64,000 nucleotides of DNA from contig JASKMD010000006.1 of the NCBI GenBank assembly GCA_030144725.1, positions 8,713,256 to 8,777,255 on the forward strand, read 5' to 3'. The notes under the pieces were generated by a model. It saw only the letters and a program-made list of their open reading frames with translations, searched no databases and was not told where the DNA came from. The stretch's first letter is position 1; every line of letters begins with the position of its first letter. The position numbers and the translations under genes are program-made. Shown piece after piece: positions 9,509 to 19,755 of the stretch. The DNA is from Haematococcus lacustris. Lineage: Eukaryota > Chlorophyta > Chlorophyceae > Chlamydomonadales > Haematococcaceae.

Positions 9509-9569
9509 CTGTAAAAGCATGACAAGCATGATAAGAATGTGAACAAAATGAACTATGCTTGATAGTAAG

Positions 9570-9806
9570 TGTAGCGTTCAGGAAGAGCGCGCCTTAAATC
9601 TTTTCAACGTGTGAGCGCCATGCAACGCTAGAAGCTGTTACAGGTGTCAGACTGTCTCAGCGTAACCAGGCCAGGACATAGAACGGCCCCCGGGGATCGA
9701 ACCCGAATGCTGGGCAGGCAATACAGCCCATCATTTAACCTGCCTGTATCACACTTCGTCAGTGACACTAGCGGCCGACTGCTTAGTGCAGAATCGGAAC
9801 GCTACA
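9570..9806 (-). repeat. 3' LTR of Ty3-A copy 2
   Basis: 237 bp with TGTAGCG/CGCTACA ends. It differs from its partner at 15724-15960 at about two positions (GAATGCTGGG for GAATGGTGGG; CATCATTT for CACCATTT). The adjoining polypurine tract is 9807-9824. Confidence 0.93.
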
Positions 9807-9824
9807 TTCCTCCCTCTCCTAAGG
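9807..9824 (-). promoter_or_regulatory. Polypurine tract of Ty3-A copy 2
   Basis: The same sequence as 819-836, abutting the 3' LTR on the element strand. Confidence 0.85.
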
Positions 9825-10091
9825 GATGGCCGTTCCGCCCATAGGCCATCATGGCATGGACTCGCAGTACTTTGACCACTATTTGAGAACTCCTGCCCAT
9901 TCGGATGCAGGTCGCTCTAAGGAGATCCGGGTCACCATGGACCATTCCAGCCCAAGCTCAGGGAGCTAATGGACGCTGGGAACCAGACTAGCCAGGCTCA
10001 CATGAGCAACTGGAACCATAGTACACCAAGGCACATAGCATGCAGCAAAGCAACCAGCAAGACTACATGGAGCCCATGTCCCACATTCAAA

Positions 10092-13000
10092 TCACAGCAA
10101 GCCATGCTGAGCCTTATACAAGTTCACGCAGTCAGGGGCATTTGCTAGATTGCTGGCAGGCTCCCAAGTGTTGTCAGAGTCTTCATAGCCCTTCCACTTG
10201 ACAAGGTACTCCTTTGCTTTACCTGCACGCACATGCCGGTGGTTCACAATGCGTTCTACTTCATACTGTGGGGAATCATCTAGCCAGCCCAACTCAGTGG
10301 GGGGTAGACGACCAAAGTTGCCCTCATAGGGTCTTAGCAATGACACATGGAACACAGGATGAATCCTAGACATGGCTGGTGGCAGTGTCAGCTTTACAGC
10401 GTCCTCGCCCACATGAGCTTCAATCCTGAAAGGCCCCACATACCGTGGCAGCAGCTTCCTGGCTTTGCCCACCATGTTACGTAGGTTCATGGTACTAAGC
10501 AGCACACGGTCACCCACTTGGAACACACTGTCCGAGGATTTCCTGTGTGGATTAGCACCATTAGCCTGGCGGCTCTGTGCCAGTTTCATGCACCGTCTGG
10601 CTTCTTGAACACCCTTCTCCCAGCCTTCAGAGAAGAACTGGGCCATAGGAGGTGGCAACCGAGGTAACTCATGGGTCACCGGTGTCACTGGGGACTGTCC
10701 ATAGTTAACCAGGAAAGGTGTAGACTTAATGCTTTCTTGCCATGAGTTATTGATTGCAAACTCGGCAAACGAGAGGTGTTTAGGCCAGTCTCGTTGAGTG
10801 GGAGAGATATAATGCCTAAGCATCTCCTCCAACACTTTGTTGTAACGCTCAACCTGCCCGTTTGACTGGGGGTGATAGCTGGAGGTGAGTGAGTGCTTCA
10901 TGCCCATTAGCTTGCATACAGCTTGCCAGAACTTACTCACGAAAAGGGAACCCCGATCACTCACAACTTCAGAGGGTAGCCCATGGTGGACAAATACCTT
11001 ATCAATGAAGAGTTGTGCAAACTCAGGAGCGTCCATGCTCTCTTTGCAGGGCACTAGATGTACCATCTTAGAGAGCCTGTCAACGAATACACAGATGGAA
11101 TCATATCCATGTGATCCGGACGGTAGTTTGGTTATGAAGTCCATGTGCATGACTTCCCAGCGGTATCCAGGTATAGACAGAGGATGAAGGAACCCCCATG
11201 GCTTAGCTGTAACCGACTTGTTTCTCTGGCATGCATCACATGTTGTTACATAGTGACGCACATCAGTGCGTAAGTGTTTCCACCAGAACACACGCATGAC
11301 ATGCTCCAACGTCTTAGTGATCCCAACGTGGCCAGCATACTTAGCGTCGTGCATCTCATGCAGGATATGCTCTCGTAGCTGTTTGTCACGGGGCACAATG
11401 ACGGTGCGTCGTTTGTTATGTCTCCATAGGCCATTATCATCCAGGTAGTAGTTCTTAGTCTTCCTACGCTTGGTGAAGTTGGAGTCAGCAGCATAAGCTC
11501 TGACCAACCACTCATGCAGGTTTGACAAGGGACCTGGTGGTTTGGGTGCACTGGGTTCTCCATCTGCTGGTACATCAGCAGCCCAAGTGACACGTTTGGT
11601 GGGTGGCCTTACAGCAGCACCATCACCTTGGCCTGGTGGTGGTTGTGTGGGTGGCACAGCGGCATCACCAGCACTCGTTTTTCGTGCCTCAGCACCAGTT
11701 TCCTCCCCCTCCTGAGAACGCCGCTTACTCCTAGTCATGACAAGGATACTCTTCACATTATCAGCACCAGGGCCTTTACACGTCTGTACTGTGGCAGCTG
11801 GAATGCGTGACAACGGATCAGCGGGATTAGATATACCAGGTAAATACTCAATGGTATATGAGAAGCGGGCCAGGAATTCCATCCATCTAGTCTGCCTGCG
11901 TGAAAGTATGTTTTGAGTGGGCAGAGAGATGAGTGGCCGGTGATCTGTGTACAGAGTGAATGGTACCCCTTCCAGGTAACACCTCCACTGTTGACACGCA
12001 GATACCAATGCCAGCAGTTCCTGTTCGCCCGTGGTGTAATTAACCTCAGCAGGGATTAATTTCCTGGAGTAATACGCCAACGGGTAGCCATCCTGCATCA
12101 GGACTGCACCGATGCCCTCAAGGGACGCGTCGCAGTGCACCTGGAAGGGTTTGCTGTGATCAGGAAGCTTGAGCATAGGCACATTAGAAATGGCCTGCTT
12201 CAAGGCATTGAATGCATCCAACTCAGCCTGAGGCCATGCTTTCCAAGGGAACGAGTCCTTCTTGGGGCCAGTCAGGTTAGTGAGGGGTGCAGCAATGGTG
12301 CTAAAATTATGAACGAATTTACGGACATAATTAGCAGCGCCCAGGAAAGACTGCAGGGTTTTGAGGCTTGTAGGGACAGGCCAGTTAGAGATGGCAGTAA
12401 CTTTACAAGGGTCGACAGATATACCCTGAGCACTTATGATATGGCCCAGGAACATCAGTGTGCGTTTCATAAACTCACATTTAGATAACTTAGCATAGAA
12501 TTTATTCTTACGCAGTAAGTCAAATACACGTCTGAGGTGGACTAGGTGCTGCTCAGTGTTCTCGGACATCACCAGGATATCATCGAGATACACGAGGGCA
12601 CAGTCATTTATCACCTCAGCAAATGCTTCATTCATTACACGCTGGAACGTGGCAGGAGCATTTGTCAGGCCAAAACACAGTACCTTGAATTGGTAGTGTC
12701 CTTCAGGTGTCCTGAACGCAGTTTTAGGGACATCCTCAGCCGGGATGCGGATCTGGTGGTAACCAGCCTGCAAGTCAAGGGAGGAGAACACAGTTTTTCC
12801 TGCGAGCTGATCAAACAGATCATCAATGCGTGGCAAAGGATACTGGTCCCTGATTGTAATTTTATTGAGCTGGCGGTAATCAATGCACATGCGCAGCTCA
12901 CCTGATTTCTTCTGGACAAACAGCACTGGTGCAGCAAAGGGAGAGGAGCTGGGCTCTATCAGGCCTTTGGCAAGGAGATCAGTGATCTGTCTACGCAGTT

Positions 13001-14015
13001 CATCATGCTCAGGTTTGGACATCCTATAGCTGGGCCTAGCTGGAGGCTTAGCATAAGGCTGCAAGGGGATGGAGTGCCCTACTGCACGCTCTGGTGGGAG
13101 TCCAGTGATGGGTTCGAATACATCAGAGTATTCATCAAGCAGAGCTTGGAGGTGCTGTCTATGGACAGGTGAAACATCTGCTGGCAAGGTAAGGTCTTCC
13201 AAAGACACCATAGCAACCATAGCAGAGCCCCCTTTACGCAACCATCTGGCTGCTTGCTTAGCTGTCACAAAGGCCTTTGGGTTGGCTTTGGACACAGCAG
13301 CAAGTACAGCAGCAGGTGGGCGGGGCAGTGAGTGGGTGGACCCAGGTGGCCTGTTGGCAACACACTGGCCAGCAGCACTCATGTCACCTGTGTGTGGATG
13401 CAAGGTTGTGTTACCTTGGGCAGTGCGCAGGGTCAGGGTCTGGTCGACGTAGTCGATCAAGGCCCCCTGCACAGACAGCCAGTCAGCACCCAGGAGCACG
13501 TCATAAGCATGAACAAGGTCAGGCATGACAGTCAGCAGGCACATGCAGCTAAAGCTGGCAATGTGCAACTGTACCTTGACATAGTGCTCACAGATCACAG
13601 GTTGATTGTTAGCAACATCAAACCTAAGTGACACAGGATAGGTATAGAGAGGAATACCATGCAGCTGAACATAGCTAGCACTAATGAATGACGCGTCAGC
13701 ACCACCATCAGCTAACATATGGCAGACATGGCTGTCGATGGTGCCAGAGAACTGGAACCTCACCTTGTTGTCTTGTCCAGCAACCCCCAGGATGACTTGG
13801 GACGGTAGCATGGGGCAACAAAGGGCTGTCTTACATGATACCACATGACTCAGGCATGGGTCAGCAGCCTCACAACAAAACCCAACACAATCAGCTGCCA
13901 ACATGGCAGTCCGCTCAGGCTTTGACACAGTATCAGGCAAAGCACACTTGCAGTTGTCCAATGCATTCACTGCAGGACCCTGACGCTCAGGTTTGTTTGG
14001 CACAGGCAATGACAC
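10092..14015 (-). CDS. pol: Ty3-A copy 2 pol: protease, RT, RNase H, integrase, chromodomain
   Basis: 1,307 residues from a GTG codon, open upstream to the gag stop at 14151. The domains and catalytic residues sit at the same positions as in copy 1: protease D103 in DGGA, RT YLDD 476-479, RNase H D629/E666/D691, integrase D959/D1020/E1056 and a C-terminal chromodomain. Where the copies differ at conserved sites, this one has the expected residue: LLGADWL in the protease region, EQELLALV in RNase H, YLVKWKGYEDS in the chromodomain. It is the better candidate for an active element. DGG instead of DSG/DTG in the protease is shared by both copies and remains odd. Confidence 0.93.
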   Translation of the reverse strand: MSLPVPNKPERQGPAVNALDNCKCALPDTVSKPERTAMLAADCVGFCCEAADPCLSHVVSCKTALCCPMLPSQVILGVAGQDNKVRFQFSGTIDSHVCHMLADGGADASFISASYVQLHGIPLYTYPVSLRFDVANNQPVICEHYVKVQLHIASFSCMCLLTVMPDLVHAYDVLLGADWLSVQGALIDYVDQTLTLRTAQGNTTLHPHTGDMSAAGQCVANRPPGSTHSLPRPPAAVLAAVSKANPKAFVTAKQAARWLRKGGSAMVAMVSLEDLTLPADVSPVHRQHLQALLDEYSDVFEPITGLPPERAVGHSIPLQPYAKPPARPSYRMSKPEHDELRRQITDLLAKGLIEPSSSPFAAPVLFVQKKSGELRMCIDYRQLNKITIRDQYPLPRIDDLFDQLAGKTVFSSLDLQAGYHQIRIPAEDVPKTAFRTPEGHYQFKVLCFGLTNAPATFQRVMNEAFAEVINDCALVYLDDILVMSENTEQHLVHLRRVFDLLRKNKFYAKLSKCEFMKRTLMFLGHIISAQGISVDPCKVTAISNWPVPTSLKTLQSFLGAANYVRKFVHNFSTIAAPLTNLTGPKKDSFPWKAWPQAELDAFNALKQAISNVPMLKLPDHSKPFQVHCDASLEGIGAVLMQDGYPLAYYSRKLIPAEVNYTTGEQELLALVSACQQWRCYLEGVPFTLYTDHRPLISLPTQNILSRRQTRWMEFLARFSYTIEYLPGISNPADPLSRIPAATVQTCKGPGADNVKSILVMTRSKRRSQEGEETGAEARKTSAGDAAVPPTQPPPGQGDGAAVRPPTKRVTWAADVPADGEPSAPKPPGPLSNLHEWLVRAYAADSNFTKRRKTKNYYLDDNGLWRHNKRRTVIVPRDKQLREHILHEMHDAKYAGHVGITKTLEHVMRVFWWKHLRTDVRHYVTTCDACQRNKSVTAKPWGFLHPLSIPGYRWEVMHMDFITKLPSGSHGYDSICVFVDRLSKMVHLVPCKESMDAPEFAQLFIDKVFVHHGLPSEVVSDRGSLFVSKFWQAVCKLMGMKHSLTSSYHPQSNGQVERYNKVLEEMLRHYISPTQRDWPKHLSFAEFAINNSWQESIKSTPFLVNYGQSPVTPVTHELPRLPPPMAQFFSEGWEKGVQEARRCMKLAQSRQANGANPHRKSSDSVFQVGDRVLLSTMNLRNMVGKARKLLPRYVGPFRIEAHVGEDAVKLTLPPAMSRIHPVFHVSLLRPYEGNFGRLPPTELGWLDDSPQYEVERIVNHRHVRAGKAKEYLVKWKGYEDSDNTWEPASNLANAPDCVNLYKAQHGLL

Positions 14016-14150
14016 ACAGGGTATGCCAGTCTGTTGCTCAGGCTGTGTGCAGGCAACATTAGCACAGTTGCATGCAGCAGACAGTTGATCAGGCTCAGCA
14101 GTTGTTGCTACCGCAGCACAGGAACAGCACCTGCCTGGCTGGGCAACACC

Positions 14151-15686
14151 CTATTTGGCATTAGCAGTGGCCAGCTTGCCCTTGCCCTGCCCCTTATCAT
14201 CATCATCTGGGCGGCTGCGCTTCTGAGGCACATTGGCCCCAGCAGGTGGCCTGGAGTAGCCTGACTGTTCACGGGCCTGCTTGGCAGGGAGGTGCTTCCA
14301 GGGACACTGGGGCTTCAAATGATCAGGGGAGTAGCAGTGGTGGCAATACTGGCCAGGCTTTACAGCCGTGGCAGCAGCAGCAGCACCAGCTCTCTTGCCA
14401 GTAGCAGCAGGGGGAGGCCCTGGCCGCATGCCTCCCATCCTGGGCACTTGGCGGCCAGCAGAGCGGGGGGCAGATGCTTGGCGAGCAGGAGCAGGCACCG
14501 TCATCTTTGTCTCGTGTATCTCATGCTCTGCGCGCTCAGTGATGGCACGGCCCTGCACAGCAGCCACATGGCGCTTGGGATTGACTGCACCGGCCAGGAA
14601 CACAGCATTACGCTGTGCCTGCCTGGCAGAATCAATTGCCTGGGTCAATGTCGGGTTCTGCAAGGGGACAATGTCCTTCAAGACAGTCTCACGCAGACTG
14701 GGAGACAACCCAGTGACAAACAGATTGACCAGGAGGGACTCGTCCATGCACTGCGCACCAGCAGTTAACAGGTTGTTCCTAAACGCAATGAGATAGTCAG
14801 TGAGTTCAGGATAACTGGGACCCATACGGATCGACCTGTCGAGCAGTCTGTCGCGAGCCTCAAGCATGTCATCCCGCAAATCATCCCCTGTATACTCAAG
14901 GAAAGACGCACGCAAGAACTGCCAGGGAGGGGCAACACCTGTCTGCGCAAAATGAGCTTGCTGGACCGAAGGGTACCAAGCATTGCGTGCTGCACCAGAT
15001 AGGAAAGCAGGGAAGACAGAGACAATGTCCAAAGAATAGCGAGCACAGTGGGCCTCCAAGTCATCGCAGAAGGCCGAAGCCCTGCGGACTGATTTAGCGC
15101 AGGCATCTGTCCACTTGTCTGGGCCAGGCACAGCCTTGGCAGCCGGGACAGAAGTAGGAGCAGGGGACAGGAGGTGGTGCAAAGCGCCACCTCGTCCACC
15201 AGCAGACAGATAAGTGCCAGGAATACACGCTGGACGTGTACCAGACCTGCTTGGGGAGGGCGTGCGCATTCCAAACAGCCTGTCCTGATAGGAAGACGAT
15301 CTACCAGGAACTAGGCTCACCTGAGCAGCCAAGGAAGACATGGCGCGGTCCAAGTTCCTCTGGCGTATGCGCAGCGAGTTCAGCTCCATTCTGGTAGCCG
15401 CCAGTTCCTCTCGAAGCTGCTCAGCCTCGTCCTCTTCTTCCTCATCTTCGTCTGGCTGGGCGTCTTCGTCCTCAGCCTCCTCCTCATCATTGAGAAGTGC
15501 ATCGTCCAGTGGGCCAGTGCCAGGACGGGAATGGTTAGCAGAAGTACCCGCAGGGTTGAGAGCTGCCATAAGGTCTCTGCGGAAATCGGCGTCAGTGCGA
15601 GCTAGAGCAAGCAGACCTCTGAAGTTTTCTGGGTCGGTGGATGTGCCAGCGCCAGGAGTCTCCCCAGTGGGAGTACCGTCAGTCAT
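14151..15686 (-). CDS. gag: Ty3-A copy 2 gag
   Basis: 511 residues with an acidic run and coiled coil (about 66-122), a capsid-like region (about 195-350) and zinc knuckle CHHCYSPDHLKPQC (448-461). It ends in TAG at 14151-14153. The same frame continues without a stop into pol, again with GVAQP straight after the stop. Confidence 0.92.
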   Translation of the reverse strand: MTDGTPTGETPGAGTSTDPENFRGLLALARTDADFRRDLMAALNPAGTSANHSRPGTGPLDDALLNDEEEAEDEDAQPDEDEEEEDEAEQLREELAATRMELNSLRIRQRNLDRAMSSLAAQVSLVPGRSSSYQDRLFGMRTPSPSRSGTRPACIPGTYLSAGGRGGALHHLLSPAPTSVPAAKAVPGPDKWTDACAKSVRRASAFCDDLEAHCARYSLDIVSVFPAFLSGAARNAWYPSVQQAHFAQTGVAPPWQFLRASFLEYTGDDLRDDMLEARDRLLDRSIRMGPSYPELTDYLIAFRNNLLTAGAQCMDESLLVNLFVTGLSPSLRETVLKDIVPLQNPTLTQAIDSARQAQRNAVFLAGAVNPKRHVAAVQGRAITERAEHEIHETKMTVPAPARQASAPRSAGRQVPRMGGMRPGPPPAATGKRAGAAAAATAVKPGQYCHHCYSPDHLKPQCPWKHLPAKQAREQSGYSRPPAGANVPQKRSRPDDDDKGQGKGKLATANAK

Positions 15687-15704
15687 GATAGCGGCGTTGA
15701 GAGT

Positions 15705-15722
15705 TTATCGATGCGGAAACCA
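15705..15722 (-). promoter_or_regulatory. Primer-binding site of Ty3-A copy 2
   Basis: TGGTTTCCGCATCGATAA on the element strand, one base from the LTR, identical to copy 1. Confidence 0.65.
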
Positions 15723-15723
15723 A

Positions 15724-15960
15724 TGTAGCGTTCAGGAAGAGCGCGCCTTAAATCTTTTCAACGTGTGAGCGCCATGCAACGCTAGAAGCTGTTACAGGTG
15801 TCAGACTGTCTCAGCGTAACCAGGCCAGGACATAGAACGGCCCCCGGGGATCGAACCCGAATGGTGGGCAGGCAATACAGCCCACCATTTAACCTGCCTG
15901 TATCACACTTCGTCAGTGACACTAGCGGCCGACTGCTTAGTGCAGAATCGGAACGCTACA
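15724..15960 (-). repeat. 5' LTR of Ty3-A copy 2
   Basis: 237-bp partner of 9570-9806, followed by GTAAG (15961-15965). It contains the B-box-like GGGTTCGATCC on the element strand. Confidence 0.93.
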
Positions 15961-16811
15961 GTAAGAGGTTGATGTAATAAAGGCTCATCACCACATCATG
16001 AAACCTGTCACATCCTGAACTATTGACACTCGTGTAAAAGATGCCACTATTGGTGCCACCTAAGGGTACTTTTTTATTAGCTGGCTGGCTTCTATTGTCC
16101 ATTTGCAAGCCAGCGCACTTTAAAAAAAAATCAAATCTCAGTGGTTGATGAGATACCGTGTGCCTGTCATTCAGTGCTGAATGCCTAGGCTTAATGCCTA
16201 TCAGTACTGACTGCTTGTAAGTACTGACTGCTTGTCAGTACTGAATACTTGTCAGTACTGACTGCTTGTCAGTAATGAATACTTGTCAGTCCTGAATGAC
16301 CATAATTTATTACTAATGGCCTGTCAGTACTGCCTGCCTGTCAGCACTGAATACCGTTCAGTGCTGAATGACCGTTACTTCCGACAAATGGACTGTCAGT
16401 ACTGACAGTTATTCAGTACTGACAGTTGGTAACTCATCAACAAATGCTTGTCAGTATTGAAAACCTATCATTTATTAATGTATGTCTGAGGGGCTAGGGG
16501 TAGGGCTAGGGCTTGGGTTAGGGCTAGGGCTAGGACTAGGGCTAGGGCAAGGGCTAGGGCTAGGGCTAGGGCTAGAGCTAGGGCTAGGGCTAGGGCTAGG
16601 GCTAAGGCTAGAGTCGGAGCTATGGATTTGGGAGAATTGATAACATCAGCGATTACAATGTACACCTGTCAGCACTGACAAATGCGCGCACACATACTCC
16701 CACATCTGCATCATGCGCGCATACTCCCGCATCTTCTTAGCAGCCTCCTCAATGTTGGCAGCGATGGTGGCTGCGTTTCTTGCTCTCTCCCCCGCTGGCA
16801 TGCTCGGCCTC

Positions 16812-16892
16812 GCAGTTCCTCGTGAACGCTCTCGACCTCCGCCAGGGGCCTCCGGCCCCTGGCGTCGGTCTCGAGCGTTCACTCGGAACTGC
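16812..16892. repeat. GC-rich hairpin element (unit 3)
   Basis: The same 39-base arms and TCC loop as 7830-7910, with the three TC/TC mismatches kept. Confidence 0.88.
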
Positions 16893-17169
16893 TTCGGCCT
16901 CGGTCGTTTACAAACCCGGAAAAGGTTCGGTGTTGCAGTTATCCTCATCGTAACAAGGGCAACCGACGGCTAATTATGTCCTAACCGTCAATTATAGGCA
17001 ACCGTCAATTATAGGCAACCGTCAATTATAGCTTACCGTCAATTATAGCTAACCGCCAATTATAAGCAACCGCCAATTATGCCCAAGCGCCAACTACACG
17101 CAAACGTCAATCATAACCTTCCATCTCTTCAAGCCCTCACGCATCATCCTGCCACCCTCACCAAGACTA

Positions 17170-18490
17170 TTATGGTAACATGTTGCGCTCCATGCGCTTC
17201 ATGCGCTTCATCATGCGCTCAATAGAGGCTTGCTGCAGCTGATGCATTTGCTGCATTTGCATGCTCTGCATCATTGCAAAGCTACCTTGCATGCTCTGCA
17301 TCTGAGCTTCCAAATGATGGCCAACATAACCCATAGACGGTTGGGCCACACTTTGCACAAAAAAGGCTGAGTGCCACCTGGCATGCCAAAGACCTGAGGA
17401 GGATAGGGCACCATGAACACCGAAGATGAGCTGCCACTTGCGGCACAAGGCTGAGCCGCACTTGGCACAACCACAGACTGAGCACCAGCATGAAACAGGA
17501 GCGGAGATGCACCATGCACGCTGCCTTGACCCGTAAAAGACAGACCACATGCGGGTGATGAGGTGGGGAGAGCCATGGGAGGGCTGGGAGGGCTGGGAGG
17601 GCTGGGAGGTGGTGGGGGAGCAGGCACTGTTCCCACGGCCGGTGATGAAGGCGAGCTTAGAGCCAGAGGAGAAGGCAAAGCTGCGGGTGTGGAAGACACC
17701 TCTACACCACCCCCCACATGAGCTGCCACCACAGTAGAGGCACTGACATGGGTCGCGTTGCTGCTGTTGACAGCAACATCGGAGGGGGTGATGGCTGCCA
17801 TCATGGCTGCAGTTGCCTGTCCGCGCTTGGCTGTGCCATGCACGGTGTACGACTTCATGCTGCCAGGATCAGCCCAACCACCCATAGACTGTCGGAAGGC
17901 ATCAGGGAAATCAGCAACACCCGTCGCCCCTGTGCGCTTCATGGAATGAGAAGTAAAGGACTCCTCCTCAGTATCAAACATGCTGGAGACACGGCTCTTC
18001 AAACTGTGCTCACCGACTTTTTGGTTGCAGTACCACTTGCCGCTGACCTCGTAGGCAGGGTTAGGCTTGATGAATAAACCAGCAGCATCTGCAGGGAGCT
18101 TGTTGAGAAGAAGGTCCAGTGCCACAACCGGGCAGCTCTGAAAAAAACAGAAAAACATAAAGGGGTTGATACACCACACCATGACTAATTGATACGCCAC
18201 ACCATGACCATGACCTTGCCACACGTGACTGAAGAGGACATGCAAAGGCACAACCAACAAGAGCAATCACGCCTCACCTTGGCTTCGGCAAGCTGGTTGC
18301 CCACGCGGATGGTGTTGGAGTTGGGCACCACCTCCTTGGGCTCAGGCGGGTTGTTGGCACCACGCAAACCACCCTGATGGTTCTTGCACGCAAAAGGGTC
18401 CACCACAAACTTGAAGCCCGGAGGAGTGTCAGCCACCACCACCTTGGTGAAGTGCTTGGGCTCCAAAGCATGGAGTTCCTTGCCGCGCAT
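17170..18490 (-). CDS. Crypton-like tyrosine recombinase (most complete copy)
   Basis: Two exons. Exon 1 (18490-18278, 71 codons) follows an acceptor TTTTACAG and ends AAG|GTGAGG. A 140-base intron ends TTTTTTTCAG and exon 2 starts at 18137. Joined residues: Arg-I box RGKELHAL (R2), Lys box FACKNHQGGL (K36), strand CPVVALDLLLNKLP (73-86), box II SHSMKRTGAT (H135, K138, R139), MGGW (W159) and KSYT (Y168). This order fits the tyrosine recombinase fold of Cryptons and the related DUF3504/ZMYM proteins, which cut and rejoin DNA. Box II has Lys where Arg is usual, with Arg one residue later. A Pro/Ser-rich tail follows. At a run of six T the frame ends at 17271, but the next frame gives a Met/Gln-rich helical tail ending at 17170. 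All copies share this. Any N-terminal DNA-binding part must lie in upstream exons not identified. Similarity to other tyrosine recombinases is by motif only. Confidence 0.65.
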
Positions 18491-19397
18491 CTGTAAAAGC
18501 ATGACAAGCATGATAAGAATGTGAACAAAATGAACTATGCTTGATAGTAAGAGGTTGATGTAATAAAGGCTCATCACCACATCATGAAACCTGTCACATC
18601 CTGAACTATTGACACTCGTGTAAAAGATGCCACTATTGGTGCCACCTAAGGGTACTTTTTTATTAGCTGGCTGGCTTCTATTGTCCATTTGCAAGCCAGC
18701 GCACTTTAAAAAAAAATCAAATCTCAGTGGTTGATGAGATACCGTGTGCCTGTCATTCAGTGCTGAATGCCTAGGCTTAATGCCTATCAGTACTGACTGC
18801 TTGTAAGTACTGACTGCTTGTCAGTACTGAATACTTGTCAGTACTGACTGCTTGTCAGTAATGAATACTTGTCAGTCCTGAATGACCATAATTTATTACT
18901 AATGGCCTGTCAGTACTGCCTGCCTGTCAGCACTGAATACCGTTCAGTGCTGAATGACCGTTACTTCCGACAAATGGACTGTCAGTACTGACAGTTATTC
19001 AGTACTGACAGTTGGTAACTCATCAACAAATGCTTGTCAGTATTGAAAACCTATCATTTATTAATGTATGTCTGAGGGGCTAGGGGTAGGGCTAGGGCTT
19101 GGGTTAGGGCTAGGGCTAGGACTAGGGCTAGGGCAAGGGCTAGGGCTAGGGCTAGGGCTAGAGCTAGGGCTAGGGCTAGGGCTAGGGCTAAGGCTAGAGT
19201 CGGAGCTATGGATTTGGGAGAATTGATAACATCAGCGATTACAATGTACACCTGTCAGCACTGACAAATGCGCGCACACATACTCCCACATCTGCATCAT
19301 GCGCGCATACTCCCGCATCTTCTTAGCAGCCTCCTCAATGTTGGCAGCGATGGTGGCTGCGTTTCTTGCTCTCTCCCCCGCTGGCATGCTCGGCCTC

Positions 19398-19478
19398 GCA
19401 GTTCCTCGTGAACGCTCTCGACCTCCGCCAGGGGCCTCCGGCCCCTGGCGTCGGTCTCGAGCGTTCACTCGGAACTGC
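19398..19478. repeat. GC-rich hairpin element (unit 4)
   Basis: The same hairpin as 7830-7910 with identical arms and loop. Confidence 0.88.
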
Positions 19479-19755
19479 TTCGGCCTCGGTCGTTTACAAA
19501 CCCGGAAAAGGTTCGGTGTTGCAGTTATCCTCATCGTAACAAGGGCAACCGACGGCTAATTATGTCCTAACCGTCAATTATAGGCAACCGTCAATTATAG
19601 GCAACCGTCAATTATAGCTTACCGTCAATTATAGCTAACCGCCAATTATAAGCAACCGCCAATTATGCCCAAGCGCCAACTACACGCAAACGTCAATCAT
19701 AACCTTCCATCTCTTCAAGCCCTCACGCATCATCCTGCCACCCTCACCAAGACTA

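Larger units (their letters stand above)
6973..9569 (-). repeat. 2.59-kb recombinase unit, copy 2
   Basis: Full unit between two Ty3-A copies. On plus coordinates it holds a spacer (6973-7160), a 17-bp-period CAGTACTG array, a TAGGGC array, a possible upstream exon (about 7690-7820, reading MPAGERARNAATIAANIEE on the minus strand), a hairpin, a 17-bp CAATTATAG array, and the recombinase gene (8188-9508). It is six bases longer than copies 3-5 through one extra TAGGGC, and it lacks the TCAGTAATGA variant those copies share. Confidence 0.92.
9570..15960 (-). mobile_element. Ty3/gypsy chromovirus, family A, copy 2 (6,391 bp)
   Basis: The same length and layout as 582-6972 and the same GTAAG target duplication (9565-9569 and 15961-15965) in the same position of the host unit. 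It therefore arose by duplication of unit plus element, not by a second insertion. A handful of substitutions separate the copies. Coding regions appear intact and closer to family consensus than copy 1. Confidence 0.95.
15961..18546 (-). repeat. 2.59-kb recombinase unit, copy 3
   Basis: 2,586-bp unit, the first without a retrotransposon at its end: 18543-18557 is the empty site GATAGTAAGAGGTTG. It contains the CAGTACTG array (about 16152-16463), TAGGGC array (about 16488-16617), hairpin (16812-16892), CAATTATAG array (about 16983-17092) and the recombinase gene. It shares TCAGTAATGA and AGCTTACCG variants with copies 4 and 5. Confidence 0.92.
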
